This document shows positions 47,191 to 58,416 of a DNA stretch of 64,000 nucleotides, one piece after another; position 1 is the stretch's first letter; the number at the start of each line of letters is the position of its first letter. Origin of the DNA: Sphaeramia orbicularis (lineage: Eukaryota; Chordata; Actinopteri; Kurtiformes; Apogonidae). The DNA is taken from assembly GCF_902148855.1 (NCBI RefSeq), contig NC_043974.1, forward strand, positions 24,545,192 to 24,609,191. The letters are read 5' to 3'. Position numbers and translations under genes: made by a program. The notes under the pieces were generated by a model. That model did no database searches. It was not told the DNA's origin and saw only the letters and a program-made list of their open reading frames with translations.

Positions 47191-48766
47191 TGAGGCAAAA
47201 TACGTCTTTGCTATTTAAGTGTGTGGCAGTGTAGGGGTTCAATTCGGTAACTGGTTTGTGTGTACAAGTGGTTATGTTGTAGGGTTATGGAAAATAAGAG
47301 TTTAAATCATGCAAAGTACATCAAGTTCTAGAATTTAAGCACTAAAATGCAAGTGAAGTTCGGTCAGACACTGGCGTTTCTAAACTCTTCATACCAGTCC
47401 CACTACTGGAAATTAAGAGACTGTAAAAGGAAATATTACAATAAATGCTGCATAGTGTAATCATATGTTGACTTTTCAAGATCTTTACCTCACACAGAGT
47501 ATCGGAGGATTTGGTGCTATTTCAACTCTGCATTATATGTTGCAATATTAGAATGTGGAAAAAAATGCTCTTTTTCTTTTTATGTCAGTGTATAGAATTA
47601 TGTCTTTGCATTTCAAATGACTTGATTTTAACTTAACGTGCCAATGCTTTTTACCTTTGAATGTATAAACACAGATTATACTTTAAACTGACCAGAAACA
47701 GCTGTTACCGCGTGTCTACGTCAGATTTAATCACTTTAGATAACTTCATTCAGCTCTAACTGACCTGAAAGCTAAAGAACCAAAGGTGGCTGAAACCTGC
47801 TGTTGTAATTTATGGGGGTTAGAAAATGGGTTGTGTGAGTTTGATTCTATTTAAATGACAAATTTGTGTTTTCAGATGCTGATTTTGGACATAATATGTA
47901 GATTTTTCTGTATGTTTCTGTCAGTGCATTATAAGAGATGAGTGTTAAGATGCTTTTTTTTGTCTGAATATGGAGTATTTTGAATTTATCATGTCAGATT
48001 AATATATTCATGCTGCTTTAGGGGTTGTGACAAGAAGATGTGCACATAATAAAGGTGTTATACTGTTCAAGTATTTTATTCAGAGTAAGCTATTCTTTAA
48101 AACACATATCTGTGGTTGGATTGCATGTGTGAGGACCTTTCTGAACATCCACCTCATCTACTTCTGCTTTAAAATGTTGCAAGGCAGCAGATTATTGATT
48201 TTTGTGGTAATTATAGAAAAGGCCTATGTGAACATGTGACACTGGGTTCAGAGGCCCCCTAGTGGTTTGAAGCAAAAAATTAACAGGTATCTACACAACT
48301 CAATGAGTTTTTCACCTTTTGCTGTGTTAAAACGGAAAAAAAAGAAGTATTCCTTGTTTAGTTGTTTTTAACTAAATACATGGAAAGCAAACAATTTAAT
48401 ACATGCATTAATTAATTTTAATTTTCATTGGTTTTGATGTACAGTACATGCAGATGTAGTAAGAGTCAATCAGAAATAAAACATGGGCTATAGCAATTAG
48501 AAGTTAACAATGAACAATAAGATGATTAAGAACATTATTACATCAGTTTAAACAGATTTAATTTCTCTCAGATTAGTACAAGATTAATGTGCATGATTAC
48601 TATACTGCAGTAAAGACTCTATTTTATTTACAGCTTTGGAGATAATTATTAGTCCATGTGTGATTTTATGCTCACATTCAATATAACAGCCCTTCAACAT
48701 GACTCTTCTTAGACAGTTAATTGCTTTTATATTGTTTTTCAACTGCAACTATTCATTTATACACAG
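47191..48766. other. Gene-free AT-rich intergenic DNA
   Basis: No gene, RNA or element border recognised. Confidence 0.5.
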
Positions 48767-49262
48767 ATCAGCCATAACATTCTGACCACAGATGGGCAAA
48801 GTGGTTTTAATATGGATTATCTCATTTCAGTGGGATGTGTCAGTGGGTGGGATATATTAAGCAGCAAGTGAACATTTAGACCTCGGTGCTGATGTGTTAG
48901 AAACAGCAAAATGAGCAAAAATAAGGATCTGAGTAACTTTGACAAGTGAGAAATTGTGATGGGTCACAGCATCATCAGATCTTGTTGGACATTCGTAGTG
49001 TAAAGTGGTTCGTAGGTTCCTCTTTTTCCACAAAACCAACTGACCCGAGGCCTAGATTCCACCAGACCTGTGGAGGTGTGCTGTGGTATCTGGACCAAGA
49101 CGTTAGCAGCAGATCCCTGAAGTCCTGGAAGTACAGGTGGACCTCCATAGATGGGGTGTATTTGTCCAACACCTCCCACAGATGATCAATGGTCCTCAGA
49201 TTGGGATGTTTTCTTAGTCCATTTTTGGTCAGTTCTAACCACTGCAGACCAGAAACACCCAA
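48767..49262. mobile_element. Rearranged Tc1-like transposon relic
   Basis: It opens with cagatcagccataacattctgacc, close to the classic fish Tc1-type end, followed by gtgggatatattaagcagcaagtgaacatttag and the start of a transposase frame, MSKNKDLSNFDK, which then hits a stop. From about 49060 it jumps to another part of the same repeat (aagacgttagcagcagatcc, then acctcccacagatgatcaat). The catalytic domain is absent, so it is dead. Confidence 0.7.
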
Positions 49263-49947
49263 CAAGACCTACAGTAAAACCACAAATCCCCTCTGTTTTC
49301 TGTATGGTTTATGTTGTCAAATAGCTGCACTAAAGAGCTGCTTAGAATCATCACAGTTTAGTCTGAACCATGGATTGTTGGGGTGGGGGGTGTTTTAAAT
49401 CCACATCCTGTCCCTGAGGGGCAGTATCCTGGTCCCCTGTATGGAAATTTGTGTATTCATGCATGCTGTACCGCATTTGCCCAGCAGTCACCGCCAAAGT
49501 GCTCACATGATTCTGGGTATAGCAACATGATTGTAAGGCTATTGTATTCCAAAATTACTAATATCTCCCAAAATATTGGTCCTATTAACTTGCTGTTTTT
49601 GCTACTCTCTTCCTTGGCCAAAAATACAAAAATATTTAAAACTGCAGCCATCAGCGCTTTCTGGATTTTGTGTGATGCCCAAAACACACACACAGAGTTC
49701 ACTTCCCTTCTATAGTATAGATGAGCTTCATAATAAAATTCTCTCTAAAGAAACGCTGTGATTTCAACGTTAAACTCCATTCTTTTCATTTAGTGCTGTG
49801 TCCGGTGGTGAAAACAACAACTAAAGCGCTTCTAGCTTTTGTCATTTTGTCTGACTATAAAAGTTGTTTCTTAGTGGTTCTTATTTCATCACGTTCTGAT
49901 ATTTTGATTGTTTTCAGTAATTTGGTGACATGTATTGTAGTCCACAA

Positions 49948-50017
49948 GGGGATGTAGTTCAGTGGTAGAGCGTGTGCTTTGCTTATATGAGTTCCTAGGT
50001 TCAACTCCAGCATCTCC
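49948..50017 (+). pseudogene. tRNA-Ala-like relic
   Basis: ggggatgtagttcagtggta, then gagcgtgtgctttgcttatatga, ttcctaggttcaactccag and catctcc follow tRNA-Ala from acceptor stem to acceptor stem. The 7-bp acceptor stem still pairs (ggggatg/catctcc with one G-T), the A box is nearly intact, and the anticodon position reads TGC. The T arm is damaged (ctaggttcaactccag), the total is 70 nt rather than 72, and the anticodon stem is weak. It is a decayed tRNA gene or the head of a tRNA-derived SINE. Confidence 0.7.
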
Positions 50018-50108
50018 TTCGAAATGTAATTTGTTAAACATCCTTAAGTACCATCAATTCCAAATAATAGTGGGACATAAAATAGATATTTGACAGTATG
50101 TTCTAGAT

Positions 50109-50748
50109 TAGGAGTGTCAAACTCATTTTAGTTCGGGGGCCACACTCAGCCCAATTTGATCTCAAGTGTGCTGGACCAGTAAAATAATACCAGTAAAAAA
50201 AAGTAAAGTTATATTATGATCAGGTTTACATCTACAAAGTTTCCTTAAAAATCTAAAGAACATGAACGACTTGAATTATCTTAAGAAAAACAAGTGCAGT
50301 TTTAACAATATTATGCCTCGGTTTTATCAGTTTATCATTTACGCATGTGCATTACAATCGCACAAAACATTTAGTAACAGGCAGAATATTGGTAAAATTG
50401 CATTTACTTTTCTCAAGACATTTCCATTTGTTCATATTTGTTCAGGTTATTCACATTTTTTGTAAAAAGTATAATTTGATAATGTAAGCATTTTCAAGTA
50501 ATTTTACATTTTTACACCAAAAAAACTAAGAGAACATTTGGGGTTGTCACTATTTATAGGTTATTATGATAATATTTTACTGCTCTGACCCACTTGAAAT
50601 CTAATTGGACTGTGTGTGGAACCTGAATTTAAATGATTTTGACATCACTGATTGTTAATCACTTCAGTGTAAATTTTGCATTACACAAATTCATCCCGCA
50701 GGCTGGATTGGACCCTTTGGCCACTGGGCCGCATGTTTGACACCTGTG
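50109..50748. mobile_element. hAT-type MITE (family 'CAGGGGTG'), copy 2
   Basis: Starts TAGGAGTGTCAAACTCATTT, ends ggccgcatgtttgacacctgtg. The 8-bp duplication TTCTAGAT flanks it (50101-50108 and 50749-50756). Non-coding interior. Confidence 0.9.
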
Positions 50749-51359
50749 TTCTAGATTCTCTGTTAGCAATAGCATTAACTGCAGCACTAGTGGGAACACC
50801 TTGAAGAGAAAAATAACAGTTGTCTTTGCAAACGAGTGACAAGAAATAATATTCATCTAAAAAGGAAAAGCCATAATAGAGGACCTGTGGCATTCATTAT
50901 CCCCACAATGAGACACCAACAGAATGACTGACTACTCCCTCTAGTGGCCACATAAATCCCTGACCCATCATTGTAAATATATTCAGCACATATACACTCC
51001 AATATTTTGGTCTACTATTGGTATAACGTCATAGCTCTTTATTCTAAGCATTCTAATGTTAATTTTAGTTTTTTTTTTAAAGATTTGAAACTAGAAATAG
51101 GTCCTCTGAATATTGGCCATTAAAAAAACAGTTAAATCAGTGAAGGCATGCTTGTGTAGTTCACAAATTTACAAAAAAAAAAAAAAAATCACAGAAATGT
51201 AGTTCAGTGTAGTCAGATAAGCAACTATACAGGGCAGTGGAGTGGTTGTAAACTGCAGTGTGTCTCCGGTTAGAGATGTGAAACAGATCAGCAGGGCTTT
51301 TAGAGTGTACCTTGCCAGCCGTTTCCCAGAAGGCCACAGTCTGAGCTCACCTGTGACAC

Positions 51360-52020
51360 AACAATACAGACGAAGAAGAGGAGGGGGGGGGGGCGGTATT
51401 GTAAATAGAAATATAGGAAGCATTAAAGACGTCCTTGTATAGCCAATGAGATTATAAGAGGAGCAGTTAAAGGGTTCAGGGGCTTTCGACGCAAACACCT
51501 GCAACAAAACACAAGGTATGCGATGAACGCACGCGGAGGTAATTGCGCTTTGAGTGCGCGCGCGAGAGAGAGAATAAGTGTTTTATAGTGAACAATGGAT
51601 GGGACCTGCTCCTCAAAGCCAAGGGAAGCGAGAGAACATGGGGAAAGGGAGGAGGAGATGGAGGAGGGGAGGGGTGAGGGGGGAGTCAGACAGAAACACT
51701 GAGCGTTAAAGAGGTGAAGCTGCGAATATATTTTTTTCATAACGGGATGAAACTCGAGCTGAAGCCGCCGGAAGATTTTTTTTTGGCAGAAACATCAGAG
51801 GAGCGCGAGGCACACTAATGACGCACGTGCTTAATAAAACGAAGCATATTTTTTTCCCCAATAAAAGCCAAAGCCAGGCCACATAAATAAAAGCAAATAA
51901 ATAAATAAATACATCCTATAGCGTCATCTGCAGTGAGGAGCCTCGTTCCTCTCTCTCCTTGCGCCACCTCAGGCTCGCGGACCAGGGTAAAGCACGAGCG
52001 AGATACGCATGCGTATATCC
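51360..52020. promoter_or_regulatory. CpG-enriched island of unclear owner
   Basis: CpGs cluster at 51525-51560 (gaacgcacgcggagg, gtgcgcgcgcgagag) and 51750-52020 (gaagccgccgg, gcgcgaggc, gacgcacgtgc, gctcgcggaccag), in contrast to the AT-rich surroundings. A good splice donor, gaccagg|gtaaag, is at 51987. An alternative first exon of ppp2r5b on the + strand is plausible. This is inference only. Confidence 0.35.
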
Positions 52021-52283
52021 GGTATTAGATGTCAAAATAAAAGTCTGCAGCACTGTGGGAAATGTACTCTGACAAACAGTAGAACCTCATTAAAAACGGA
52101 TTAAAGAAAGTCAGGTCTCATTTTCTGGAAATCTAACATTTTTGTTTTTTCACGTTAATATTTGCAATGAAATAGGGGGAAAACAGGCCAGCATGTGTTA
52201 AGAAAATGAATACTGATATGGACAAATTTCAGAAAATCACAATACAGACAGCCTATACATTTTCATGACGCAAATGCATAACT

Positions 52284-52975
52284 CAGGGGTGTCAAACTTA
52301 TATTAGTTCAGGGGTCACATTAAGCCTAATTTGATCTGAAGTGGGCCGAACCAGTAAAATAATAATATAATAATATATAAAAAATGTCATCTCCAAACTT
52401 TCCTCTATGTTTTAGAGCGAAAAAAAAGTCAAATTATGCGATGAAAATGTTACATCTACCAACTATCCTTTAAAACAATGTCAATAACATGAACAAACTG
52501 AAATTTCTTAAGAAAACTAAGTGCAATTTTAACAAAATTACGTCTCAGTTTATCATTTAAATGTGTAAATTACAACTTATAGATCACAGTGGATCAACAA
52601 ATACACAAAAGATTTAATAACAGGCAGAATATTGTTAAAATTACACTTCAGACATTTTAAAATGTTCATATTTGTTCAGGTTATTCATATTTTTGTGACA
52701 TGTTAGTTTGTTTTAGTGTAAATGCAGTGAAATTACATGAAAATGTTGACATTTACAAGGACAAAAATTTGGAGTTGTGATCATTTATAGGTTATTATGA
52801 TAGTATTTTACTGATCCGACCCACTTGAGATTAAATTGGTCTGTATGTGGAACCTGAACTAAAATGATTAATGTCTTCAGTGTAATTTTTGCATTTCACA
52901 AATTCATTCCAGGGGCCAGACTGGACCCTTTAGTGGGCCGGATTTGGCCCCCGGGCTGCATGTTTGACACCTGTG
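52284..52975. mobile_element. hAT-type MITE (family 'CAGGGGTG'), copy 3
   Basis: Starts CAGGGGTGTCAAACTTATAT, ends ggctgcatgtttgacacctgtg, flanked by the perfect 8-bp duplication GCATAACT (52276-52283 and 52976-52983). Interior parallel to copies 2 and 4. Confidence 0.95.
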
Positions 52976-53058
52976 GCATAACTGAACAATCAAAAAGAAC
53001 TTTGTAGCACATATTTAAGATCAACTATTTCATTTTGTTCTCCATATAAGCCAAATTC

Positions 53059-53067
53059 ATACATACA

Positions 53068-53145
<78 letters not shown>

Positions 53146-53168
53146 TACATACATACTTACATACATAC
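53059..53168. repeat. Compound (ATAC)n/(CA)n/(ATAC)n microsatellite
   Basis: Tetranucleotide and dinucleotide repeats make up about 110 bp here. The open frames over it are artefacts. Confidence 0.95.
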
Positions 53169-54445
53169 GTAAATAAATAAATATCACTGCAGACAGCATC
53201 AAAACTATGACTTTTCCCAGATTGAATGATTCCTTGGTGCACCTAACAAAGATTTTTAGATGCTTTGGAAGCTTTTTCAATTTTGTGCACTCGTACACAA
53301 TGTTAAGATGGTCCTAAATGATGCCAAGTTATATATTTTTATCGGAAAAAGTGAAGGATCAGTCTCTACAACCATGTACTCAAGAACTTAATCCCTCTGA
53401 AAAACAATGAAAAACCCTGATTTGGATTAACCCTATGAGAAGAAGCCTATTGTCTCATTTTAAGGGTGCCCCAACATAAATAAAAACAGTAGACTTACTA
53501 AATGAATAAATGTAATTGTCAAAATTAAAGTGACGAAAAATTTTCTCAGTTTGCATTAAAAAAAAGGTTGAGCAGTTATGATTTTGTGAGATTTTTAGCA
53601 GCAGTGAAGAGGAAAACGTGTGCTGCTTTGCCTTCTCTGATCTCAATAAGGAGAAGAAGAGGAGATGAAAAGCTCTAAACTGGACATTATTCTGGCTCAT
53701 TTCTTATGTTAAGAATCCCTTGAAACTAGCGTTCAGTATGTTGATGTAAGAGAGGATGATCCTGCTAACATGGGTGTGTAAGAGGGAGTAATAAGGGAGA
53801 TAGAAGACAGAAAGGTCAGGGTTGAAGAGGGGAGGGTGGGTAGGGGGTGAGATTAGGGGTGAAGGGAAAGGAAAGATGATAAAGGCTGGGGTAGGGGATA
53901 GCAGCCAGGGAGGACTAATCTGTCCTTCCTCAGCGGGGTCAGGCTGTGGAATGTACCTCCCCCTTTCTCCCTCATATCAGGACAAAAAACATGAAGGAAG
54001 GGAGGGGAGAAGAGGCAAAAAGGCTTTCTTTGGAATTACTCACAACATGACTAAACTACAATGTAATTGCTGCACATTCACACCGTACATCTATGACAAG
54101 AATGGACTGTTTAACATCTGTGAGGTCTATGAAGTCTCAGGATGACCAGAAATAAACGCCAACATTTACCAGAGACTGTAACATATTTTATTCATTTAAA
54201 TAAATGCAGAATTATGAGTAAATGACAATGAGGTGGGCGATCATATTCTAGAAGTTACTCCCAATATCTGTATGTGTGTTGCTTTAAAGTATGTTATTTT
54301 TATGCATTGTGATTTAGTATATCTCTTGTTTTTTTTTTTGTTGTTGTTGTTTTTTTTGTTTTTTTTCATAGCCATTACATCTGGAGGGGGTACAGGGGAA
54401 AAAACAACTGGCTAAACTAAGCTGACATGCTTGCAGAAATCTCTA
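53169..54445. other. Gene-free intergenic DNA
   Basis: A purine-rich stretch at 53800-53920 and a T/G tract at 54328-54367 are the only notable features. The frame at 53822-54145 is low-complexity at its start and has no family features. Confidence 0.5.
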
Positions 54446-55011
54446 TTAACCCATAAAGACCCAAACAGCTACTGGCAACCAAAATCATCCACCAATCTAA
54501 AATGTTTAATACTTGTTGATCCACTAATATTATTAATCCAAGTGAATAATTGGTGTAAAATACAGATTGTCATCTTTTCATGGTAATCAGATATGACCCA
54601 TTTGGACGTTCAGAGGCTCCATAGTTACCATGGAAACACCATCATATTCTACAACATTGATTCACCAGTAAAACCCATTGACTTTGATAAATGACAATTG
54701 ATTGAGACACTTAGTTTATATTCAGTTATTGGTATATTTGCTGATAAAGACATTTTTCTTCAGTTTTCTCTATTTCTGATACAATAACCCTCAACTTTAA
54801 TCTGAGTTTATATGAGCATCCATATGATCAGTAAATTAAATATAGGAAAATACCAGAAATTCACTTAAAAAAAAAAAAGAAAAAAGAAAGAAGCAAAATA
54901 TAGAGGATGATATGATAATAAATGGTGATAAAACACTTAAGAAAGGTTAAATAGAGAGAAAAAAAAATCATTTGGGAACTATAAAATTAACGCTGGGTCT
55001 TTATGGGTTAA
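54446..55011 (+). mobile_element. piggyBac-like MITE (family 'CCCATAAAGACCC'), best-preserved copy
   Basis: TTAA CCCATAAAGACCCAAACA at 54446 is mirrored by GCTGGGTCTTTATGGG TTAA ending at 55011, with intact TTAA on both sides. Interior matches the copies at 8230 and 36179. Its last 180 bp are also the first part of the tandem array that follows. Confidence 0.9.
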
Positions 55012-55875
55012 TGCGTAAATTTAGTGCGTAAAAGTGGATAAAGTACACGACAGAATTGTTTGATAGAGATTCTGTTTCAGTCAACTCTCTAACTCTCTAG
55101 TCTAACTCTCTAAATTAAATATAGGAAAATACCAGAAATTTACTCCAAAAAAAGCAAGATACAGAGGATGATATGATAATAATTGGTGATAAAACACTTA
55201 AAAAAGGTTAAATATAGAGAAAAAAAAATCATTTGGGAACTACAAAAGTAACGCAGGGTCTTTATGGATTAATGCGTAAATTAAATGCGTAAAAGTGGAT
55301 AAAGTACACGACAGAATTGTATCATAGAGATTCTGTTTCAGTCCATTTTCTGTGTCTAACTCTCTAAATTAAATATAGGAAAATACCAGAAATTCACTTA
55401 AAAAAATGAAAAATACAGAGGATGATATGATAATAAAAGGCGATGAAACACTTAACAGGAGATAAATAGAGAGAAAAAAAAAAATCATTTGGGAACTACA
55501 AAAGTAACGCTGGGTCTTTATGGATTAATGCGTAAATTAAATGCGTAAAAGTGGATAAAGTACACGACAGAAATGTAACAGAGATTCTGTTTAAGCCAAT
55601 TTTCTGTGTCTAACTCTCTAAATTAAATATAGGAAAATACCAGAAATTTACTTAAAAAAAAAAAAAAAAAGCAAAATACAGAGGATGATATGATAATAAA
55701 TGGTGATAAAACACTTAAGAAAGGTTAAATAGAAAGAAAAAATCATTTAGGAACTATAAAAGTAACGCAGGGTCTTTATGGATAATGCGTAAATTAAATG
55801 CGTAAAAGTGGATAAAGTACACGACAGAATTGTAACATAGAGATTCTGTTTCAGTCAGTTTTCTGTGTCTAACTC
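54831..55875 (+). repeat. Four tandem units of about 250-280 bp seeded by a MITE end
   Basis: The sequence aaattaaatataggaaaata opens units at about 54832, 55111, 55367 and 55619. Each continues through ggatgatatgataataa, cacttaa, catttgggaact, ggtctttatgg, gtggataaagtacacgacag and gagattctgtt. The first 180 bp of each unit are the 3' end of the MITE; the rest is its right flank. Only the first unit keeps gggttaa; later ones read ggattaa or ggataa. Confidence 0.9.
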
Positions 55876-55879
55876 TTCT

Positions 55880-57240
55880 GTTTTGTTTTCATTTTGCTTT
55901 ATTTTTAAAGCCAGGTGCTTCGTTTCCTGTAGCTCTCCGCCTCATTTGGCTGATCTTGACGCTGCTGGCTGAGGCGCTGTAGGACAACCGGATAACGGGA
56001 ACCGAGAAGGGGGACAGGAGCGAAACGCGTCAGTCTGACAGACGTAGACGGGGTGCTATTGTATAACACGGGCCTTCAGGTTTCCACTCCAGGCTGCCTT
56101 TTTGCAAGCAGCGTCGACTCCTTTCTTGCGATTTTCCTGCAGCCTAATTTATTTATTTATTTTTCTAACCTAGGAGGTGGAGACGGAGCGCATCAGCATC
56201 AGCAGGGCTCGGCGTTGCATCGGCCGCTGGCGGAGGAGCTGCACATGTCGGAGCGGTGAGGGGACCGTTTGTTTCCCCGCCCTAATACGGTTGGAGGACG
56301 GCGGGAGGAGGCTGTGAGGTGGCGACGAAAAACAACGCCGCAAAGAAAACACAAAAAAGAAGCAGGTGCGGTCAAAGAGCATCCGTTACCAACGAGCTGA
56401 GAAGGGCAACAGTGATGCGGCAGCCGAGGTGGGCCCAGATTGATGATTTTATGATATCATCACTGCCATCCACCGCCAGGACCGACCAGTGATTTTACTG
56501 ATAAGGAGCAACATCGTCAATGAGAAGGACCAAACCTGGTAATAAGCTCTAAACTGACCTGGAGGCCGATTGTTTTGTTTGGATAAATCAGGAGGAGGTT
56601 TAATCGGTGCTTGAAAACTGATTTTCTCACACATCAGGAGCTTACATGATCAATTAGGATAAATATAGACAGAAATATCCAAATTTAGGCCCATGACTTA
56701 GTCGGTGTGTGACGCCGATACAGCAGCAGAGAGGCGTGTGTGGCCGTGGTGTGGAGAGGAGAGGAGACGCGCCTGTCTGAGCATCATCTGGTAGCTCATC
56801 GGGCAGCTCCTCCACGGGGATGATACACAAGCAATTTTTCATCTGTCCGTGAAAAATAGAAGAAACAGGGATGCTGCTGCTGCTGCTGCCATTTCCAATC
56901 CGGCTCTGATAGAGACAGTAAGGCGCACAGCACGGGACTGGACAGCAGAAAATAGCTCACCTCTCCTCCGCCTCTGCACCTTCTCCCCCCTTTCTCCTTT
57001 CTCTCCCCTCTCCTCCCTCCCTCCTCCTCCTCCTCCTCTTCCTCCTCTCACCGCCACCCCGGAGCGTCTATTCACTCTAATCAATTGATAATCCATCTGT
57101 GAATCACAAAGCCACCCACTCCTCCATCCTCGTTTCCATTTACCCATACATCCACTTAAACGCCTCTTTTACGCACTCGCACACATACGCGCAAAGGCAC
57201 GCACTCACGCACGCATCACCCGCATCATCTCATAGCCATC
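55880..57240 (+). promoter_or_regulatory. ppp2r5b: CpG-rich promoter and 5' UTR region of ppp2r5b
   Basis: GC content and CpG density rise sharply from about 55930 (gacgctgctggctgaggcgc) to the start codon at 57241. Features include gcgaaacgcgtcag, gcatcggccgctggcgg, a CT-rich tract with a (tcc)n run at 57000-57045, and many acgcac motifs before the ATG. The transcription start and any non-coding exon borders cannot be fixed by eye. No TATA box is convincing. Confidence 0.6.
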
Positions 57241-57433
57241 ATGGAGACGACCAAGCTGCCTCCGTCCAGCCCGTCCTCGCCGACCACCGGCTTCACGGTT
57301 CCGTCCGCGGAGAAAGTGGACGGCTTTCCGCGCAGGTCCATGCGCAGAGCCCGGCAGAGGAGGTCCCACAGCTCGTCCCAGTTCCGCTACCAGAGCTCCC
57401 AGGTGGAGCTCACCCCGCTGCCCCTGCTTAAAG
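57241..57433 (+). CDS. ppp2r5b: PP2A regulatory subunit B56 beta, first coding exon
   Basis: This subunit targets protein phosphatase 2A to substrates; B56 proteins bind LxxIxE motifs with a HEAT-like fold encoded in later exons, which lie beyond the window. The exon starts ATGGAGACGACC (context gccatcATGG) and encodes [20 protein letters not shown], then [20 protein letters not shown], then [20 protein letters not shown], ending in a phase-1 donor, aaag|gtgaga. The human PPP2R5B N-terminus (METKLPPAS..., [28 protein letters not shown]..., [10 protein letters not shown]) matches almost residue for residue. Human PPP2R5B is close to BATF2 and ARL2. The coding sequence continues outside the window. 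Confidence 0.93.
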
Positions 57434-57492
57434 GTGAGACAATGGTTTTACTTAAGTTAGGCCTCCATGAACTGACTGTACTGTTTCTATAG

Positions 57493-58058
57493 CAGGGGTG
57501 TCAAACTCATTTTCTTCCAGGGGCCACATTCAGCCCAATTTAATCTGAAGTGGGCCGGACTAGTAACATTACATGATAACCAATAAATAATGACAACTCC
57601 AAATTGTTTCAGTGCAAAAAATAACGTTCAGTTATGCCAATATTTACATTTACAAACTATCCAAACAAAAAGGATGTGAATAACCTGAAAAAAAACAACA
57701 ACGGAATTTGTCAAGAATTAAAAGTACGAATTTATCAATATTGTGTCTTGATTTATCATTCATACATATGCACAAAACATTTAGAAAATTGTTAAAATTG
57801 CACTTAATTTTCTTCATTTTGTTCAAGTTATTCACATGCTGTTGTTAAAGGATAGTTTGTTAATGTAAACATTTTCATAATTTAATGTTTTTTGCACCAA
57901 ATCAAAGAGAAAAAATTAGTGTTGTCATTATTTATAGGTTATTATATTATTTTTGAGTTTGATGCCCTAACTTGCACTTTGCAAATTCATCCTGTGGGCC
58001 AGATTGGACCCTTTGGCGGGCCAGATTTGGCCCCCGGGCCGCATGTTTGACACCTGTG
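57493..58058. mobile_element. hAT-type MITE (family 'CAGGGGTG'), copy 4, in ppp2r5b intron 1
   Basis: Starts CAGGGGTGTCAAACTCATTT, ends ggccgcatgtttgacacctgtg. The duplication TTCTATAG (57485-57492 and 58059-58066) is perfect, so the insertion is fairly young or well kept. It sits only 60 bp after the exon's splice donor. Confidence 0.95.
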
Positions 58059-58416
58059 TTCTATAGGAAAGTAAAGGCCATTTTCTGACCACTGATAACA
58101 CACCTACTGATCAGCAGTGTTTGGAATAGTTATTGGTGTATTGTGTTTTCTGTTGATAGGTATTTATTCTGTCCTTTATGTCCTTTTGCTGACATACTGA
58201 GGTGATAGAGGTGGCTTTCATTTAATATCATTGTAACAAAACCTGGCCTTGGAGTCATTTAGAGCCAATAATTGCAGCTGATAATAAGGTGATTCTGACT
58301 TTGATGCTCTAGTCCAGTTGAAAATACATATAACTGTGGTAAAAACTAAGCTACCGCAGGGATGTCAGCTTCTAAAAAGTGGTAATTTTCCTTAATTTAA
58401 ATCACAGTGTATGTTG

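Larger units (their letters stand above)
49265..50960 (+). repeat. Duplicated segment, copy 2, split by later insertions
   Basis: The blocks at 49270-49377, 49758-49930 and 50912-50960 follow, in order and orientation, the segment at 41390-41900 in batf2 intron 2. Between them lie a tRNA-like relic (49948-50017) and a hAT MITE (50109-50748). Identity looks like about 80-85% by eye. Confidence 0.6.

Noticed and set aside
49948-50017. Functional tRNA-Ala gene
   Set aside because: T arm and anticodon stem are damaged and the length is two bases short, so it is listed as a relic.
53822-54145. 107-aa plus-strand frame
   Set aside because: Begins in low-complexity purine-rich DNA, and no family resemblance is seen.
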